This document shows positions 17,406-26,529 of a stretch of DNA of 64,000 nt, piece by piece. Positions within the stretch are counted from its first letter, which is position 1; each line of letters begins with the position of its first letter. The position numbers and the translations under genes are program-made. Origin of the DNA: Pseudomonas sp. CHM02 (GTDB lineage Bacteria > Pseudomonadota > Gammaproteobacteria > Pseudomonadales > Pseudomonadaceae); assembly GCF_000612585.1 (NCBI RefSeq), contig NZ_JFCA01000003.1, forward strand, positions 124,001 through 188,000, read 5' to 3'. The notes beneath the pieces are model-generated. The model had not been told where the DNA came from and made no database searches. It saw only the letters and a list, made by a program, of their open reading frames with translations.

Positions 17406-18290
17406 GTGAGCTATTTAATCTGTCGGCTACCTGTCGTCCTTATGTTCGCACTCCTTGCACCGTTCAACCTTCCCATTGCGTACGCGTCCCCACCGGGCTC
17501 CAACGACTGGAGTTGCCAGCCAAGTACCAGTCATCCACGACCTGTCGTGTTGGTTCACGGAACGTTTGAAAATATGGATAACAATTGGACACTGCTGTCC
17601 GCAGAACTGAAAAGTAACGGTTATTGCGTATATGCGCTGAATTACGGCGGTACCCCACTCAGCCTGGGGGTTTTCTATGGATTGGCCGCGGTTAAAGATT
17701 CGGCTCAAGAACTGTCGCATTTCATTGAAAAGGTAAGAACAAACACGGGCGCGGACAAAGTCGATATTGTCGGCCACTCGCAAGGCGGGATGATGCCGCG
17801 CTACTACATAAAGTCCCTGAATGGCGCGGGTAAAGTTGGCACGTTGGTCGGTATAGCCTCAAGCAACCATGGCACCACCTGGAGCGGCCTTGCTTCGTTG
17901 GCTGATAACTTTCCTGACATACTGAACATCGCAAAATGGCTCGCCGCAAGTGTCTCGATAACGCTCCAGCAAGCCTTTGGGATCATTGCCCCGTCCACAA
18001 CCGACCAAACCGTGGGATCTGCTTTTTTAGCTGATCTCAATGGAGGTGGAGATACGTTCCCCGGTGTCGTTTATAGGGTCATCGCCACTCGACTGGACGA
18101 AGTCGTCACCCCTTATCAGTCAGCGTTCCTGACGGGCCCAGCAGTAACGAACATCCTGCTGCAGGACCAGTGTGCAGCGGATATCAGTGGACATATTGCC
18201 GCTGCGACAGTAGATGGCATCACCAGGCGGAATGTTCTAAACGCCTTGGACCCAGCCCATGCTGTGCCACCGACGTGCGCGGACTTGTGA
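17406..18290 (+). CDS. Secreted triacylglycerol lipase/esterase (alpha/beta hydrolase)
   Basis: 294-residue lipase with an N-terminal signal peptide (hydrophobic LPVVLMFALLAPFNLPIAYA). The oxyanion-hole strand PVVLVHGTFENMDNNW, nucleophile elbow GHSQGGMMPRYY, the acid region TRLDEVVTPYQS and a late histidine (DISGHIAAATVDG) match the class 2 lipase family. Two cysteines after the signal and near the C-terminus could form disulfides, consistent with export. Start is GTG at 17406 with a weak ribosome site; a shorter ATG start would remove much of the signal peptide. The DNA is visibly richer in A and T than its neighbours, which suggests later acquisition. Confidence 0.85.
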   Translation: MSYLICRLPVVLMFALLAPFNLPIAYASPPGSNDWSCQPSTSHPRPVVLVHGTFENMDNNWTLLSAELKSNGYCVYALNYGGTPLSLGVFYGLAAVKDSAQELSHFIEKVRTNTGADKVDIVGHSQGGMMPRYYIKSLNGAGKVGTLVGIASSNHGTTWSGLASLADNFPDILNIAKWLAASVSITLQQAFGIIAPSTTDQTVGSAFLADLNGGGDTFPGVVYRVIATRLDEVVTPYQSAFLTGPAVTNILLQDQCAADISGHIAAATVDGITRRNVLNALDPAHAVPPTCADL

Positions 18291-18296
18291 CGTTGC

Positions 18297-19253
18297 TTAT
18301 GGGTGAGTCGCCGGCTGTGAATCAAACCTGAATCCACCCGATAATTTCTCCTTCAGAAAGCCCACCAATGCCGTCACCGACTTCGGCACATGCGGCGAAT
18401 ACGGCCGGATCAGGTAGATCTCATCGGCGAACGCGCCCTTGAGCGTCCAGTCGGAGAGCACCTGCACCAGCTTGCCGCTGGCGAGGGCGGCATGGGCGCT
18501 GAAGTCCGGGAGCAGGGCGATGCCCAGGTGGTTGAGCGCCGAGTCGCGCAAGGCTTCGCTGTTGTTGGTGGCGAAGCTGCCGGCGATGGGCACAGTGAGG
18601 CGCTCGACGTTTTTAGTGCCGCGCTCGAAGGTCCAGGCGGGCTGGTCGGTGCCGCGCGGGTAGAACAGGCAGTTGTGCGCGGACAGATCGCTGGGTTCGC
18701 GGGGTTCGCCGTGGCGTTGCAGGTAATCGCGGCTGGCGACCAGTACCGAGCCGGTGTCGCAGAGCTTCCATGCCACATGGGTTTCCGGCACCTGGAAACC
18801 ATGGCGTGCAGCCAGGTCGTAGCCTTCGGCGGCCAGTGAACTCAGGGCGTCCGATACGTCCAGCTGGATGCGCACCTGCGGGTACTGCTGCAGGAACTCG
18901 GACAAGTGCGGCACCAGTTGCTGCCGGGCGAACGCCACCGGCGCGGTAAGGCGCACCAGCCCGCGAATCTCCCCGGCCGAGTCGCGCACCGAGGAGAAAC
19001 TGCGGGCGATTTGCTCATAGGCGCTGCGTACTTCACGGGTCAACGACAGCCCCGCATCGGTTAGCCTCACGCTGCGTGTGGTTCGGGTGACCAGCCGCGT
19101 GCCGGTGGCTTTTTCCAGGTCGCAAATGCGCTGGCTCACCGCCGACTTGCTCACGCCCAGGCGCGCAGCAGCGGCGGTGTAGGTGCCTTGTTCCTCCAGC
19201 ACCGACAGCCAGTGGATGTGGGTCCACAGCCCTTCGATCTCGGATTTTTCCAT
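18297..19253 (-). CDS. LysR-family transcriptional regulator
   Basis: 318-residue LysR regulator. The N-terminal HTH (about residues 8-65) contains [20 protein letters not shown], then [15 protein letters not shown]; the effector domain starts around residue 95 with [17 protein letters not shown] chose the ATG at 19253 ([10 protein letters not shown]) because it places the HTH at the usual distance from the N-terminus; the longer in-frame start is inside the divergent promoter. It is divergent from mmsA across about 110 bp containing a T-N11-A type inverted repeat, so it most likely controls mmsA and itself. It belongs to the CrgA-like LysR group by its SVRLTDAG segment. Confidence 0.9.
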   Translation of the reverse strand: MEKSEIEGLWTHIHWLSVLEEQGTYTAAAARLGVSKSAVSQRICDLEKATGTRLVTRTTRSVRLTDAGLSLTREVRSAYEQIARSFSSVRDSAGEIRGLVRLTAPVAFARQQLVPHLSEFLQQYPQVRIQLDVSDALSSLAAEGYDLAARHGFQVPETHVAWKLCDTGSVLVASRDYLQRHGEPREPSDLSAHNCLFYPRGTDQPAWTFERGTKNVERLTVPIAGSFATNNSEALRDSALNHLGIALLPDFSAHAALASGKLVQVLSDWTLKGAFADEIYLIRPYSPHVPKSVTALVGFLKEKLSGGFRFDSQPATHP

Positions 19254-19258
19254 GGGTA

Positions 19259-19282
19259 TATTGTTCGCTATGGTGGACAATA
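19259..19282. promoter_or_regulatory. Candidate LysR operator upstream of mmsA
   Basis: TATTGTTC (19259-19266) and GGACAATA (19275-19282) form an 8-bp inverted repeat with one mismatch, of the T-N11-A form that LysR proteins bind. It lies directly against the LysR start and about 80 bp before mmsA, a position suited to autorepression and activation of mmsA. Confidence 0.55.
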
Positions 19283-19362
19283 AGTTCTGGATTCTGCTCT
19301 GGTTTGGAACAAAGCGAAAGCCTATCGTGTGTCGCAACGCTACCCACCTGGGATCTACTGCC

Positions 19363-20862
19363 ATGACCACGACCATCGAGCACTACATCAACGACCAGCG
19401 CGTGTCCCGCGATGATCGCTATCAGGACGTCTACAACCCGGCCACCGGCGAAAAGACCGGCCGCGTCGCCCTGGCCAGCCGCCAGACCGTCGGCGAAGCC
19501 GTTGCCGCGGCCCAGGCCGCCTTCGCCGGCTGGGCCGACACCCCGCCAATCCGCCGCGCCCGCGTGCTGTTCGAGTACCTGCACCTGCTGCGTGAGCGCA
19601 AGGACGACCTGGCGCGCATCATCGTCGCCGAACACGGCAAGGTCTTCACCGACGCCCAGGGCGAAGTCGACCGTGGCATCGACATCCTCGAATTTGCCTG
19701 CGGCATCCCCAACCTGCTCAAGGGCGAGCATTCCGACCAGGTCTCCCGTGGCATGGACAACTGGACAATGCGTCAGCCCCTGGGCGTGGTGGCCGGCGTC
19801 ACGCCGTTCAACTTCCCGGTGATGGTGCCGATGTGGATGTACCCGATCGCCATCGCGGCGGGCAATACCTTCATCCTCAAGCCAAGCCCGACCGACCCGA
19901 GCGCCTCGCTGTTCATGGCCGAACTGCTGCGTGAAGCCGGCCTGCCCAAGGGGGTGTTCAACGTGGTGCAGGGCGACAAGGAATCGGTGGACGCGCTGAT
20001 CGAACACCCGGACGTCAAGGCCGTGAGCTTTGTCGGCTCCACGCCGATCGCGCAATACATCTACGAAACCGGCGCCCGCAACGGCAAGCGCGTACAAGGC
20101 CTGGGCGGCGCGAAGAACCACATGGTGGTGATGCCCGACGCGGATATCGAAAAAACCGTCGACGCCCTGATGGGCGCCGCCTACGGCAGTGCCGGCGAAC
20201 GCTGCATGGCCATTTCGGTGGCGGTGCTGGTGGGCGATGTGGGTGACAAAGTCATCGCCGCCCTGACCGAACGTGCCAAGCACCTGCGCATCACCGACGG
20301 CCGCGACCTCAAGGCAGAAATGGGCCCGATCGTGTCCCGTGCGGCGCTGGAACGCATCAGCGGCTATATCGAACAAGGCGTGCAGGCTGGCGCACAATTG
20401 CTGTTGGATGGGCGTGACTATGTGCCCACTGAAGCGGGCCTGGAGAACGGCTTCTGGCTCGGCGCGACGCTGTTCGACCACGTGACCAAAGAAATGAGCA
20501 TCTACCGCGAAGAAATCTTCGGCCCGGTGCTGGCCTGCGTGCGTGTGAATGACTTCGCCGAGGCGATTAAGCTGGTCAACGATCACGAGTTCGGCAACGG
20601 CGTGAGCTGCTTTACCCGCGACGGCAACATCGCCCGTGAATTTGCGCGGCGCATCGAAGTGGGCATGGTCGGCATCAACGTGCCGATCCCGGTGCCGATG
20701 GCGTGGCACGGGTTTGGTGGCTGGAAGAAGAGCCTGTTTGGCGACATGCATGCCTATGGCACCGAGGGCGTACGCTTCTACACCAAGCAGAAGTCGATCA
20801 TGCAGCGCTGGTCGGAAAGCATCGAGCAGGGCGCCGAATTCGCCATGCCAGTCTCCAAATAA
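19363..20862 (+). CDS. mmsA: Methylmalonate-semialdehyde dehydrogenase (CoA-acylating)
   Basis: 499-residue ALDH-family enzyme, full family length. It converts methylmalonate or malonate semialdehyde with CoA and NAD to propionyl- or acetyl-CoA, in valine, beta-alanine or inositol breakdown. Seen: [28 protein letters not shown], the MmsA-type segment [13 protein letters not shown] in place of the usual ALDH glutamate, and the catalytic cysteine in GERCMAIS. The ATG at 19363 gives the standard N-terminus. No mmsB or transaminase gene follows, so the exact pathway (valine, beta-alanine or inositol-derived) is open. The divergent LysR gene is the probable regulator. Confidence 0.93.
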   Translation: MTTTIEHYINDQRVSRDDRYQDVYNPATGEKTGRVALASRQTVGEAVAAAQAAFAGWADTPPIRRARVLFEYLHLLRERKDDLARIIVAEHGKVFTDAQGEVDRGIDILEFACGIPNLLKGEHSDQVSRGMDNWTMRQPLGVVAGVTPFNFPVMVPMWMYPIAIAAGNTFILKPSPTDPSASLFMAELLREAGLPKGVFNVVQGDKESVDALIEHPDVKAVSFVGSTPIAQYIYETGARNGKRVQGLGGAKNHMVVMPDADIEKTVDALMGAAYGSAGERCMAISVAVLVGDVGDKVIAALTERAKHLRITDGRDLKAEMGPIVSRAALERISGYIEQGVQAGAQLLLDGRDYVPTEAGLENGFWLGATLFDHVTKEMSIYREEIFGPVLACVRVNDFAEAIKLVNDHEFGNGVSCFTRDGNIAREFARRIEVGMVGINVPIPVPMAWHGFGGWKKSLFGDMHAYGTEGVRFYTKQKSIMQRWSESIEQGAEFAMPVSK

Positions 20863-20870
20863 CCAAACAC

Positions 20871-20930
20871 CTTGCCGGCGATAGCGGCCTCAAGATATTC
20901 AGTGATATCAAGGGCCTCATCGCCGGCAAG
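20871..20930. repeat. REP-like inverted repeat / terminator after mmsA
   Basis: CTTGCCGGCGAT (20871-20882) is exactly complemented by ATCGCCGGCAAG (20919-20930). The following CCGGCTTCTACAG is typical of Pseudomonas REP sequences. It can act as a terminator for mmsA. Confidence 0.75.
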
Positions 20931-20946
20931 CCGGCTTCTACAGGAG

Positions 20947-21081
20947 TTAAGCGGTGATTGGCTTCAGGCAGTCGATAGAGCGATCTACCGTGGTTTTGGC
21001 AATCTCCAGCAAATGCCACACTGTCAGCATTTTCGCCCGCTCGGGGCTCTCCAACTGCTCACCACAATCCAACGTCGACAT
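20947..21081 (-). CDS. Small DUF3077/DUF6124-like protein, possibly a remnant
   Basis: 44-codon frame reading MSTLDCGEQLESPERAKMLT and ending VDRSIDCLKPITA. The pattern of a charged SPERAK turn followed by a hydrophobic helix and VDRSID resembles the C-terminal half of the small Pseudomonas proteins of the DUF3077 type, which are normally about twice this length. A stop codon lies four codons upstream of the ATG, so it may be a truncated relic. No clear ribosome site. Function unknown. Confidence 0.4.
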   Translation of the reverse strand: MSTLDCGEQLESPERAKMLTVWHLLEIAKTTVDRSIDCLKPITA

Positions 21082-21114
21082 GCTGGCCGTTTACAAACCG
21101 TGTCGAAAGGCCAC

Positions 21115-22251
21115 TTAGCGCCGACCCGCTCGGGTGCTCACATCCACCCACACCGCCAGCACCAGAATGCTGCCCTTCACGATCATCTGCCAATAGCTGT
21201 CCACATCCAGCATCGACATGCCGTTGTCCAGACTGGTAATCACCAACGCCCCGAGCAACGCGCCATACACCGTGCCCGACCCGCCGCGCATCGAGGTGCC
21301 GCCGATAAAACACGCGGCGATGGCATCCAGCTCGCCCATGTTCCCCGCCGACGGTGAGCCGGCAGCCAGGCGCGCGGTGTTGACCAACCCTGCGAGCGCG
21401 CACATCACGCCCATGATGCCGAAGATCCACAACTTCACCGCCTGTACGTTGATGCCGGACAGGCGCGTGGCCTCCATATTGCTACCCACCGCGTACACCC
21501 GGCGGCCGAACACGGTCTGGCTGGTGACGTAGCTGAACACGCCGAGCAGCACCAGCAACAGCAGCACCGGCACGGGAATGCCGTCGTAGCTGTTGAGGGT
21601 GGTGACGAACCCGGCCAGTACCGCGCCGATCACCACTACCCGCAGCACATCGCGCACCAATGAATGCGCCGCCAGCCCATGCAGTGCGCGGTTGCGTCGC
21701 TGTTTCCAGGTCAGGAACAAGGTCAGGACAAACAGCAGGACTCCAAGGCCAATGCCCACCGAATGCGGCAGATACCCCTGGCCCACATACACCAGCGACG
21801 GCGACACCGGCGCAATGGTGGTGCCGCCGGTGATGCCCAGCAGAATTCCGCGAAACGCCAGCATCCCACCCAGACCGACGATGAACGACGGGATGCGTAG
21901 ATAGGCTGTCATGTAACCGTTAGCCAGGCCGATCATCAAGCCGCACAACGCCACCAGGCTGAGGTTGGCCAGCAGCGGCACGTGATAGACCACATCCAGA
22001 ATCGCCGCCAGCCCGCCGAGCAGGCCGAGCAATGAACCCACTGACAAATCGATCTCGCCGCTGATGATCACCAGCACCATGCCGCACGCCAGGATCCCGG
22101 TGATCGACATTTGCCGCAGCAGGTTGGACAGGTTGCGTGGCGTGAGGAACCCGCCCTCGGTCTGCCAGCTGAAAAACAGCCAGATCACCGCCACCGCGAT
22201 CACCAGGGCGAGCATTTTGTAGCGGGTAAAAAGGTGTTTGACCTGATTCAT
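21115..22251 (-). CDS. xylH: D-xylose ABC transporter permease
   Basis: 378-residue inner-membrane permease of the BPD_transp_2 family with about 10 hydrophobic segments. Seen: MVLVIISGEIDLSVGSLLGLLG near residue 60-85 and GELDAIAACFIGGTSMRGGSGTV near residue 310, both family hallmarks. Length matches XylH (about 390). It lies directly after xylG with no intergenic space and completes the xylFGH importer; it feeds xylose to XylA encoded upstream. Assignment to xylose rests mainly on the operon context with xylA, xylF and xylR. Confidence 0.93.
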   Translation of the reverse strand: MNQVKHLFTRYKMLALVIAVAVIWLFFSWQTEGGFLTPRNLSNLLRQMSITGILACGMVLVIISGEIDLSVGSLLGLLGGLAAILDVVYHVPLLANLSLVALCGLMIGLANGYMTAYLRIPSFIVGLGGMLAFRGILLGITGGTTIAPVSPSLVYVGQGYLPHSVGIGLGVLLFVLTLFLTWKQRRNRALHGLAAHSLVRDVLRVVVIGAVLAGFVTTLNSYDGIPVPVLLLLVLLGVFSYVTSQTVFGRRVYAVGSNMEATRLSGINVQAVKLWIFGIMGVMCALAGLVNTARLAAGSPSAGNMGELDAIAACFIGGTSMRGGSGTVYGALLGALVITSLDNGMSMLDVDSYWQMIVKGSILVLAVWVDVSTRAGRR

Positions 22252-23796
22252 CTACGCGGTCTTCCGATCGTTATTGTTATGGCTGAGCGCAGCGGCGAGC
22301 ACCTGTTCCTGGGTGAGCCCTTCGTTGATGAAGTCGCCGCGCAGCTGGCCGTCGCCAATCACCAGCACGCGGTTGGAGACGCCGAGCACTTCGGCCAGCT
22401 CCGATGAGACCATGATGATCGCCACGCCTTCGGCCGCCAGCGCGCCCATCAACTTGTAGATCTCGTATTTGGCGCCCACGTCGACGCCGCGCGTGGGTTC
22501 GTCGAGGATCAGTACCTTGGGCTTGGCCATCAGCATTTTCGCCAGCACGGCCTTTTGCTGGTTGCCGCCGGACAGGCTGGTGATCGGCAGGAACGGGCTG
22601 GCGGTCTTGAGGTGCAGGCGCGCGATCTGCTGGTCGATGCTGCCCAACTCGGCTTCGGCGTCGATGCGGGTCAGGTGCGCATAGGTGTCGAGCACCGCCA
22701 GGGTAATGTTGTGGCCCACGCCCAGGTCGGGAATGATGCCCTGGCGCTTGCGGTCCTCGGGCACCATGCACAGGCCGGCGCGGATCGATTTGAGCGGCGT
22801 GCGCGTGTCGATCACCTTGCCGTCCAGCCACACCTCGCAGCTGTAGCGGCCGGGGTAGGCGCCAAACAGCGCCGACACCAGTTCCGTGCGCCCGGCGCCG
22901 ACCAGCCCGGCGATGCCGAGGATTTCCCCGCGCTTGAGCACAAAGGACACATCGTCCACGCGTTTGCGCCTGGGGTTGTCGACGTCGTAGCAGGTGACGT
23001 TGCGCGCCTCGAAGATCACCTCGCCCACCGCATGCGGTTCGGTGGGGTAGAGGTTGCTCATCTCGCGGCCGACCATCTGGGTGATGATCCGGGCGATGTC
23101 CATGTCGGCCATGGCGGTGGTCGCGATGTGCTTGCCATCGCAGATCACCGCGATGGTGTCGCACACCGCTGCCACTTCATCGAGCTTGTGGGAGATGTAC
23201 ACGCAGGCCACGCCCTTGGCCTTGAGGCCGCGGATGATGTCCAGCAGCACCTCGATTTCCGCGCGGGTCAGGGCCGAGGAGGGCTCGTCGAGAATCAGCA
23301 GGCGAGCCTGCTTGTTCAGGGCCTTGGCGATTTCCACCAGTTGCTGGTAGCCACCGCCATACTGCGACACCGGCAGCGCCACGTTCATGTCCGGCACCTT
23401 GAGCTCGCGCATCAGGGCTTCGGCACGGTGGATCATTGCCGGGTAGTTCATGCGCCCACCCGGCAAGGTCAGTTCATGGCCCATGAAGATATTTTCGGCC
23501 ACCGACAGGTCGGGCACCAGGGTCAGTTCCTGGTGGATGATGACGATACCGGCGGCCTCGGTTTCGCTGATTGACTGGGCCTTGAGCGGCTGCCCGTCCC
23601 AGAGGATTTCACCGTCCCAGGTGCCATACGGGTAGACCGCCGACAGCACCTTCATCAAGGTGGATTTACCGGCACCGTTCTCGCCGCACAGGCCGACGCA
23701 TTCCCCCGGCCGTACCTTGATGTCGATGCCGTCCAGCGCGTTGACTCCGCCAAAGGTTTTGACGATGCCGTTCATTTGCAGCAGATAGTCGGCCAT
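22252..23796 (-). CDS. xylG: D-xylose ABC transporter ATP-binding protein
   Basis: 514-residue double-NBD ATPase. NBD1 carries Walker [13 protein letters not shown] and Walker [15 protein letters not shown]2 carries [15 protein letters not shown] and [12 protein letters not shown], and its Walker A (GLVGAGRTE) is degenerate as usual. I place the start at ATG 23796 ([10 protein letters not shown]), which matches the XylG N-terminus. A GTG three codons earlier overlaps the xylF stop codon (GTGA), so coupled initiation there is also possible. Middle gene of xylFGH. Confidence 0.93.
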   Translation of the reverse strand: MADYLLQMNGIVKTFGGVNALDGIDIKVRPGECVGLCGENGAGKSTLMKVLSAVYPYGTWDGEILWDGQPLKAQSISETEAAGIVIIHQELTLVPDLSVAENIFMGHELTLPGGRMNYPAMIHRAEALMRELKVPDMNVALPVSQYGGGYQQLVEIAKALNKQARLLILDEPSSALTRAEIEVLLDIIRGLKAKGVACVYISHKLDEVAAVCDTIAVICDGKHIATTAMADMDIARIITQMVGREMSNLYPTEPHAVGEVIFEARNVTCYDVDNPRRKRVDDVSFVLKRGEILGIAGLVGAGRTELVSALFGAYPGRYSCEVWLDGKVIDTRTPLKSIRAGLCMVPEDRKRQGIIPDLGVGHNITLAVLDTYAHLTRIDAEAELGSIDQQIARLHLKTASPFLPITSLSGGNQQKAVLAKMLMAKPKVLILDEPTRGVDVGAKYEIYKLMGALAAEGVAIIMVSSELAEVLGVSNRVLVIGDGQLRGDFINEGLTQEQVLAAALSHNNNDRKTA

Positions 23797-23801
23797 GGCG
23801 G

Positions 23802-24794
23802 TCACTGCCCGGCAATCTGCTCTTTGGTATAGAACCCGTCTTTCTCCAACAGGTCGATATTGGCTTTGGTCAGCGGCGTCGGGGTGAGCAGGATAGTGTC
23901 GACCTTTTTGCTGCCGTTGTCGTATTGCGAGCTGTAGGTGGGTTTTTCACTGCGTGCCAACTGCACCGAGAGCTTGGCCGCTTCCGAGGCGATCAGCTTG
24001 AGCGGCTTGTACACCGTCATGGTCTGGGTGCCGTCGATCACGCGCTTGATGGCCGCGAGGTCGGCGTCCTGGCCGGAGATCGGTACCTTGCCCGCCAGCT
24101 TCTGCGCCGCCAGGGCCTGGATCGCGCCGCCGGCGGTGGCGTCGTTGGAGGCGACAATGGCATCGATCTTGTTGTCGTTCCGGGTCAGGGCGTTTTCGAC
24201 GATGCTCAGGGCTTCGGTCGGGTTCCATTCCTTCACCCACTGCTGGCCGACAATCTTGATATCGCCCTTGTCGATGGCCGGTTGCAGCACCTTCATCTGG
24301 CCTTCGCGCAGCACCTTGGCGTTGTTGTCGGTGGGCGCGCCGCCGAGCAGAAAGTAATTGCCCTTGGGCGCCGCCTGCAACACGCCGCTGGCCTGCATCT
24401 CCCCGACTTTTTCGTTATCGAAGGAGATGTAGGCGTCGATATCGGCGTTGAGGATCAGGCGGTCATAGGACACCACCTTGATCCCGGCCTTCTTGGCTTC
24501 GGCGACGGCGTTGGTGAGCACCGTGGCGTTGAACGGCACGATCACGATCACATCGACGCCACGGGAAATCAGGTTTTCGATCTGGGAGATCTGTTTTTGC
24601 TCGTTGGCGTCGGCCGATTGCACGAACACCTTGGCGTCGAGCTTTTCCGCCGCCGCCACGAAGTAATCACGGTCCCGCGACCAACGCTCCAGGCGCAGGT
24701 CGTCGATGGAAAAACCGATCTTCGGGTGGGCTGAGTCGGCCATGACAGGCAGGGCGAGCAGGGCCAGGGCAGTGGCGATGAGGGTGCGTTTCAT
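23802..24794 (-). CDS. xylF: D-xylose-binding periplasmic protein
   Basis: 330-residue binding protein with signal peptide [19 protein letters not shown]. The mature protein opens with [20 protein letters not shown], a segment characteristic of XylF, and continues with [16 protein letters not shown]. The ATG at 24794 has AAGGACG 8 bp upstream; longer in-frame starts read through the REP element. First gene of the transporter operon, separated from xylA by about 280 bp of repeats, so it may be transcribed partly separately. Confidence 0.94.
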   Translation of the reverse strand: MKRTLIATALALLALPVMADSAHPKIGFSIDDLRLERWSRDRDYFVAAAEKLDAKVFVQSADANEQKQISQIENLISRGVDVIVIVPFNATVLTNAVAEAKKAGIKVVSYDRLILNADIDAYISFDNEKVGEMQASGVLQAAPKGNYFLLGGAPTDNNAKVLREGQMKVLQPAIDKGDIKIVGQQWVKEWNPTEALSIVENALTRNDNKIDAIVASNDATAGGAIQALAAQKLAGKVPISGQDADLAAIKRVIDGTQTMTVYKPLKLIASEAAKLSVQLARSEKPTYSSQYDNGSKKVDTILLTPTPLTKANIDLLEKDGFYTKEQIAGQ

Positions 24795-24837
24795 GGTTAT
24801 GCGTCCTTTTATTGTTGTTGGAAAGACTGTGGTGAAA

Positions 24838-24891
24838 CGGGCTTCTTGTGGTAAGCCCGCTTGTTGTGGTGAGCGGGCTTCTTGTGGTGAG
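24838..24891. repeat. Three tandem 18-bp repeats
   Basis: Three consecutive 18-bp units related to CGGGCTTCTTGTGGTGAG (24838, 24856, 24874). The middle unit differs by a few bases. They run directly into the left arm of the large BIME. Confidence 0.8.
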
Positions 24892-25029
24892 CGGGCTTGC
24901 CCCGCGCTGGGGCGCGAAGCGGCCCCAAAACCAGGCACCTCCGTATGTCAGGTAAAAACACATTCAGGTAAAAACACATCGCCTGTAATGGGGCCGCTTC
25001 GCGCCCCAGCGCGGGGCAAGCCCGCTCAC
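24887..25029. repeat. BIME: perfect 41-bp inverted repeat with inner tandem repeat
   Basis: The 41 bases at 24887-24927 are the exact reverse complement of 24989-25029 (core GGCTTGCCCCGCGCTGGGGC). The 61-bp centre contains a perfect tandem duplication of TCAGGTAAAAACACAT (24948-24963 and 24964-24979). Structure and sequence are those of a Pseudomonas REP/BIME element, located between xylA and xylF. Confidence 0.9.
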
Positions 25030-25073
25030 TACAAAAAAGCCTGCTCACCACAGGTGCCCGTATTCGCCCCCCA

Positions 25074-26390
25074 TCAGGTGTAGATAAAGCGGTTGACGAT
25101 ACCTTCCAGCATCTCCTGCCGACCACTCACCGCCTGCGGGTTCAACGCCTGCGCAAAGGCATGCTCGGCCAGCGATTCCAGGCTGAATTCCCCCGCCAGC
25201 ACCGCCTGGCCCAGCGGCTGTTGCCAGCCGGCGTAACGCTGGTCCTTGAACTGCTGCAACCGGTCGTTTTCAACCATGGCCGCCGCCCGCTCCAGCGCCA
25301 GCGCCAACACATCCATCGCCGCCACATGCCCGTGGAACAGGTCTACATCGTCGAGACTCTGGCGGCGTACCTTGGAATCGAAATTGTAGCCGCCATTTTT
25401 GAACCCCCCGGCCTTGAGGATTTCATACGTGGCCAGGGTCATTTCCTCGACGCTGTTGGGGAACTGGTCCGTGTCCCAGCCGTTCTGTGGGTCGCCGCGG
25501 TTGGCGTCGATGCTGCCGAAGATGCCCAGGGACACCGCCGTGGCGATCTCATGATGAAAACTGTGCCCGGCCAGGGTCGCGTGGTTGGCCTCGATGTTCA
25601 CCTTGATCTCATGCTCAAGCCCGTACTCATGCAGGAAGCCGAACACCGTGGCGCTGTCGTAATCGTATTGGTGCTTGGTCGGCTCCTGGGGCTTGGGCTC
25701 GATCAGCAGGTCGCCCTTGAAACCGATCTTGTGCTTGTGCTCCACCACCATGCGCATAAAGCGCCCGAGCTGCTCGCGCTCGCGCTTGAGGTCGGTATTG
25801 AGCAGGGTTTCATAGCCTTCACGGCCGCCCCACAGCACATAGTTGGAACCCTTGAGCCGCAGGGTCGCGTTCATGGCGCTGAACACCTGGGCGGCCGCGT
25901 AGGCGAACACTTCCGGGTCCGGGTTACTGGCGGCGCCGGCGGCAAAGCGCGGGTTGCTGAAGCAGTTGGCGGTGCCCCACAGCAGCTTGATCCCGGTCTG
26001 TTCCTGATGGCGTTCGAGGTGATCGACCATCTGTGCAAAATGGTAGCGGTACTCTTTGAGCGAGCTGCCTTCGGGGGCGACGTCCGTGTCGTGAAAGCTG
26101 TAGTAGTCGATGCCCAGCTTGGAGAAAAACTCGAACGCCGCGTCCGCCTTGCCGATCGCCAGCTCCAGTGGATCGCCGCTGCGCTGCCACGGCCGCTTGA
26201 AGGTGCCGACGCCAAACATATCCGCCCCCGGCCACACGAAGGTATGCCAATAGCAGGCCGCCATGCGCAGGTGTTCGCGCATGGGTTTGCCGAGGATGAT
26301 CTTGTCAGCGTCGTAATGGCGAAAGGCGAGGGGAGAGTCGCTGCTGGGGCCTTCGAAGCGAACCTTCTCGACACCGGGGAAGTACGGCAT
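25074..26390 (-). CDS. xylA: Xylose isomerase
   Basis: 438-residue enzyme converting D-xylose to D-xylulose, standard class II length. Seen: the histidine-containing [25 protein letters not shown], the metal-binding [33 protein letters not shown] and [17 protein letters not shown], and DANRGD near residue 310. Ribosome site AAGGA 7 bp before the ATG. It is divergent from xylR and first of the leftward xylose genes. No xylulokinase (xylB) gene is present in the window, so the next step must be encoded elsewhere. Confidence 0.97.
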   Translation of the reverse strand: MPYFPGVEKVRFEGPSSDSPLAFRHYDADKIILGKPMREHLRMAACYWHTFVWPGADMFGVGTFKRPWQRSGDPLELAIGKADAAFEFFSKLGIDYYSFHDTDVAPEGSSLKEYRYHFAQMVDHLERHQEQTGIKLLWGTANCFSNPRFAAGAASNPDPEVFAYAAAQVFSAMNATLRLKGSNYVLWGGREGYETLLNTDLKREREQLGRFMRMVVEHKHKIGFKGDLLIEPKPQEPTKHQYDYDSATVFGFLHEYGLEHEIKVNIEANHATLAGHSFHHEIATAVSLGIFGSIDANRGDPQNGWDTDQFPNSVEEMTLATYEILKAGGFKNGGYNFDSKVRRQSLDDVDLFHGHVAAMDVLALALERAAAMVENDRLQQFKDQRYAGWQQPLGQAVLAGEFSLESLAEHAFAQALNPQAVSGRQEMLEGIVNRFIYT

Positions 26391-26456
26391 GGCGTTTTCC
26401 TTATTGTTCTTGGCGGTGTCTCGATACTAGCAACGGCATTGGCCCTGCCGATTATG

Positions 26457-26483
26457 AAAATCACCAAGGGATGGTGCGATTTT
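26457..26483. promoter_or_regulatory. Imperfect palindrome, candidate XylR site
   Basis: AAAATC-ACCA (26457-26466) and TGGT-GC-GATTTT (26472-26483) are inverted half-sites with a 2-base insertion on one side, in the divergent xylA-xylR intergenic region. Position fits an AraC-type activator site for xylA. Not otherwise tested. Confidence 0.4.
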
Positions 26484-26529
26484 GAGTGGCAGGGTCTAGT
26501 CTGTGGCGACCGGCCCCAGGATAAAAACA

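Noticed and set aside
24838..25029. CRISPR array
   Set aside because: Repeats are tandem without spacers, and the main element is a single inverted pair.
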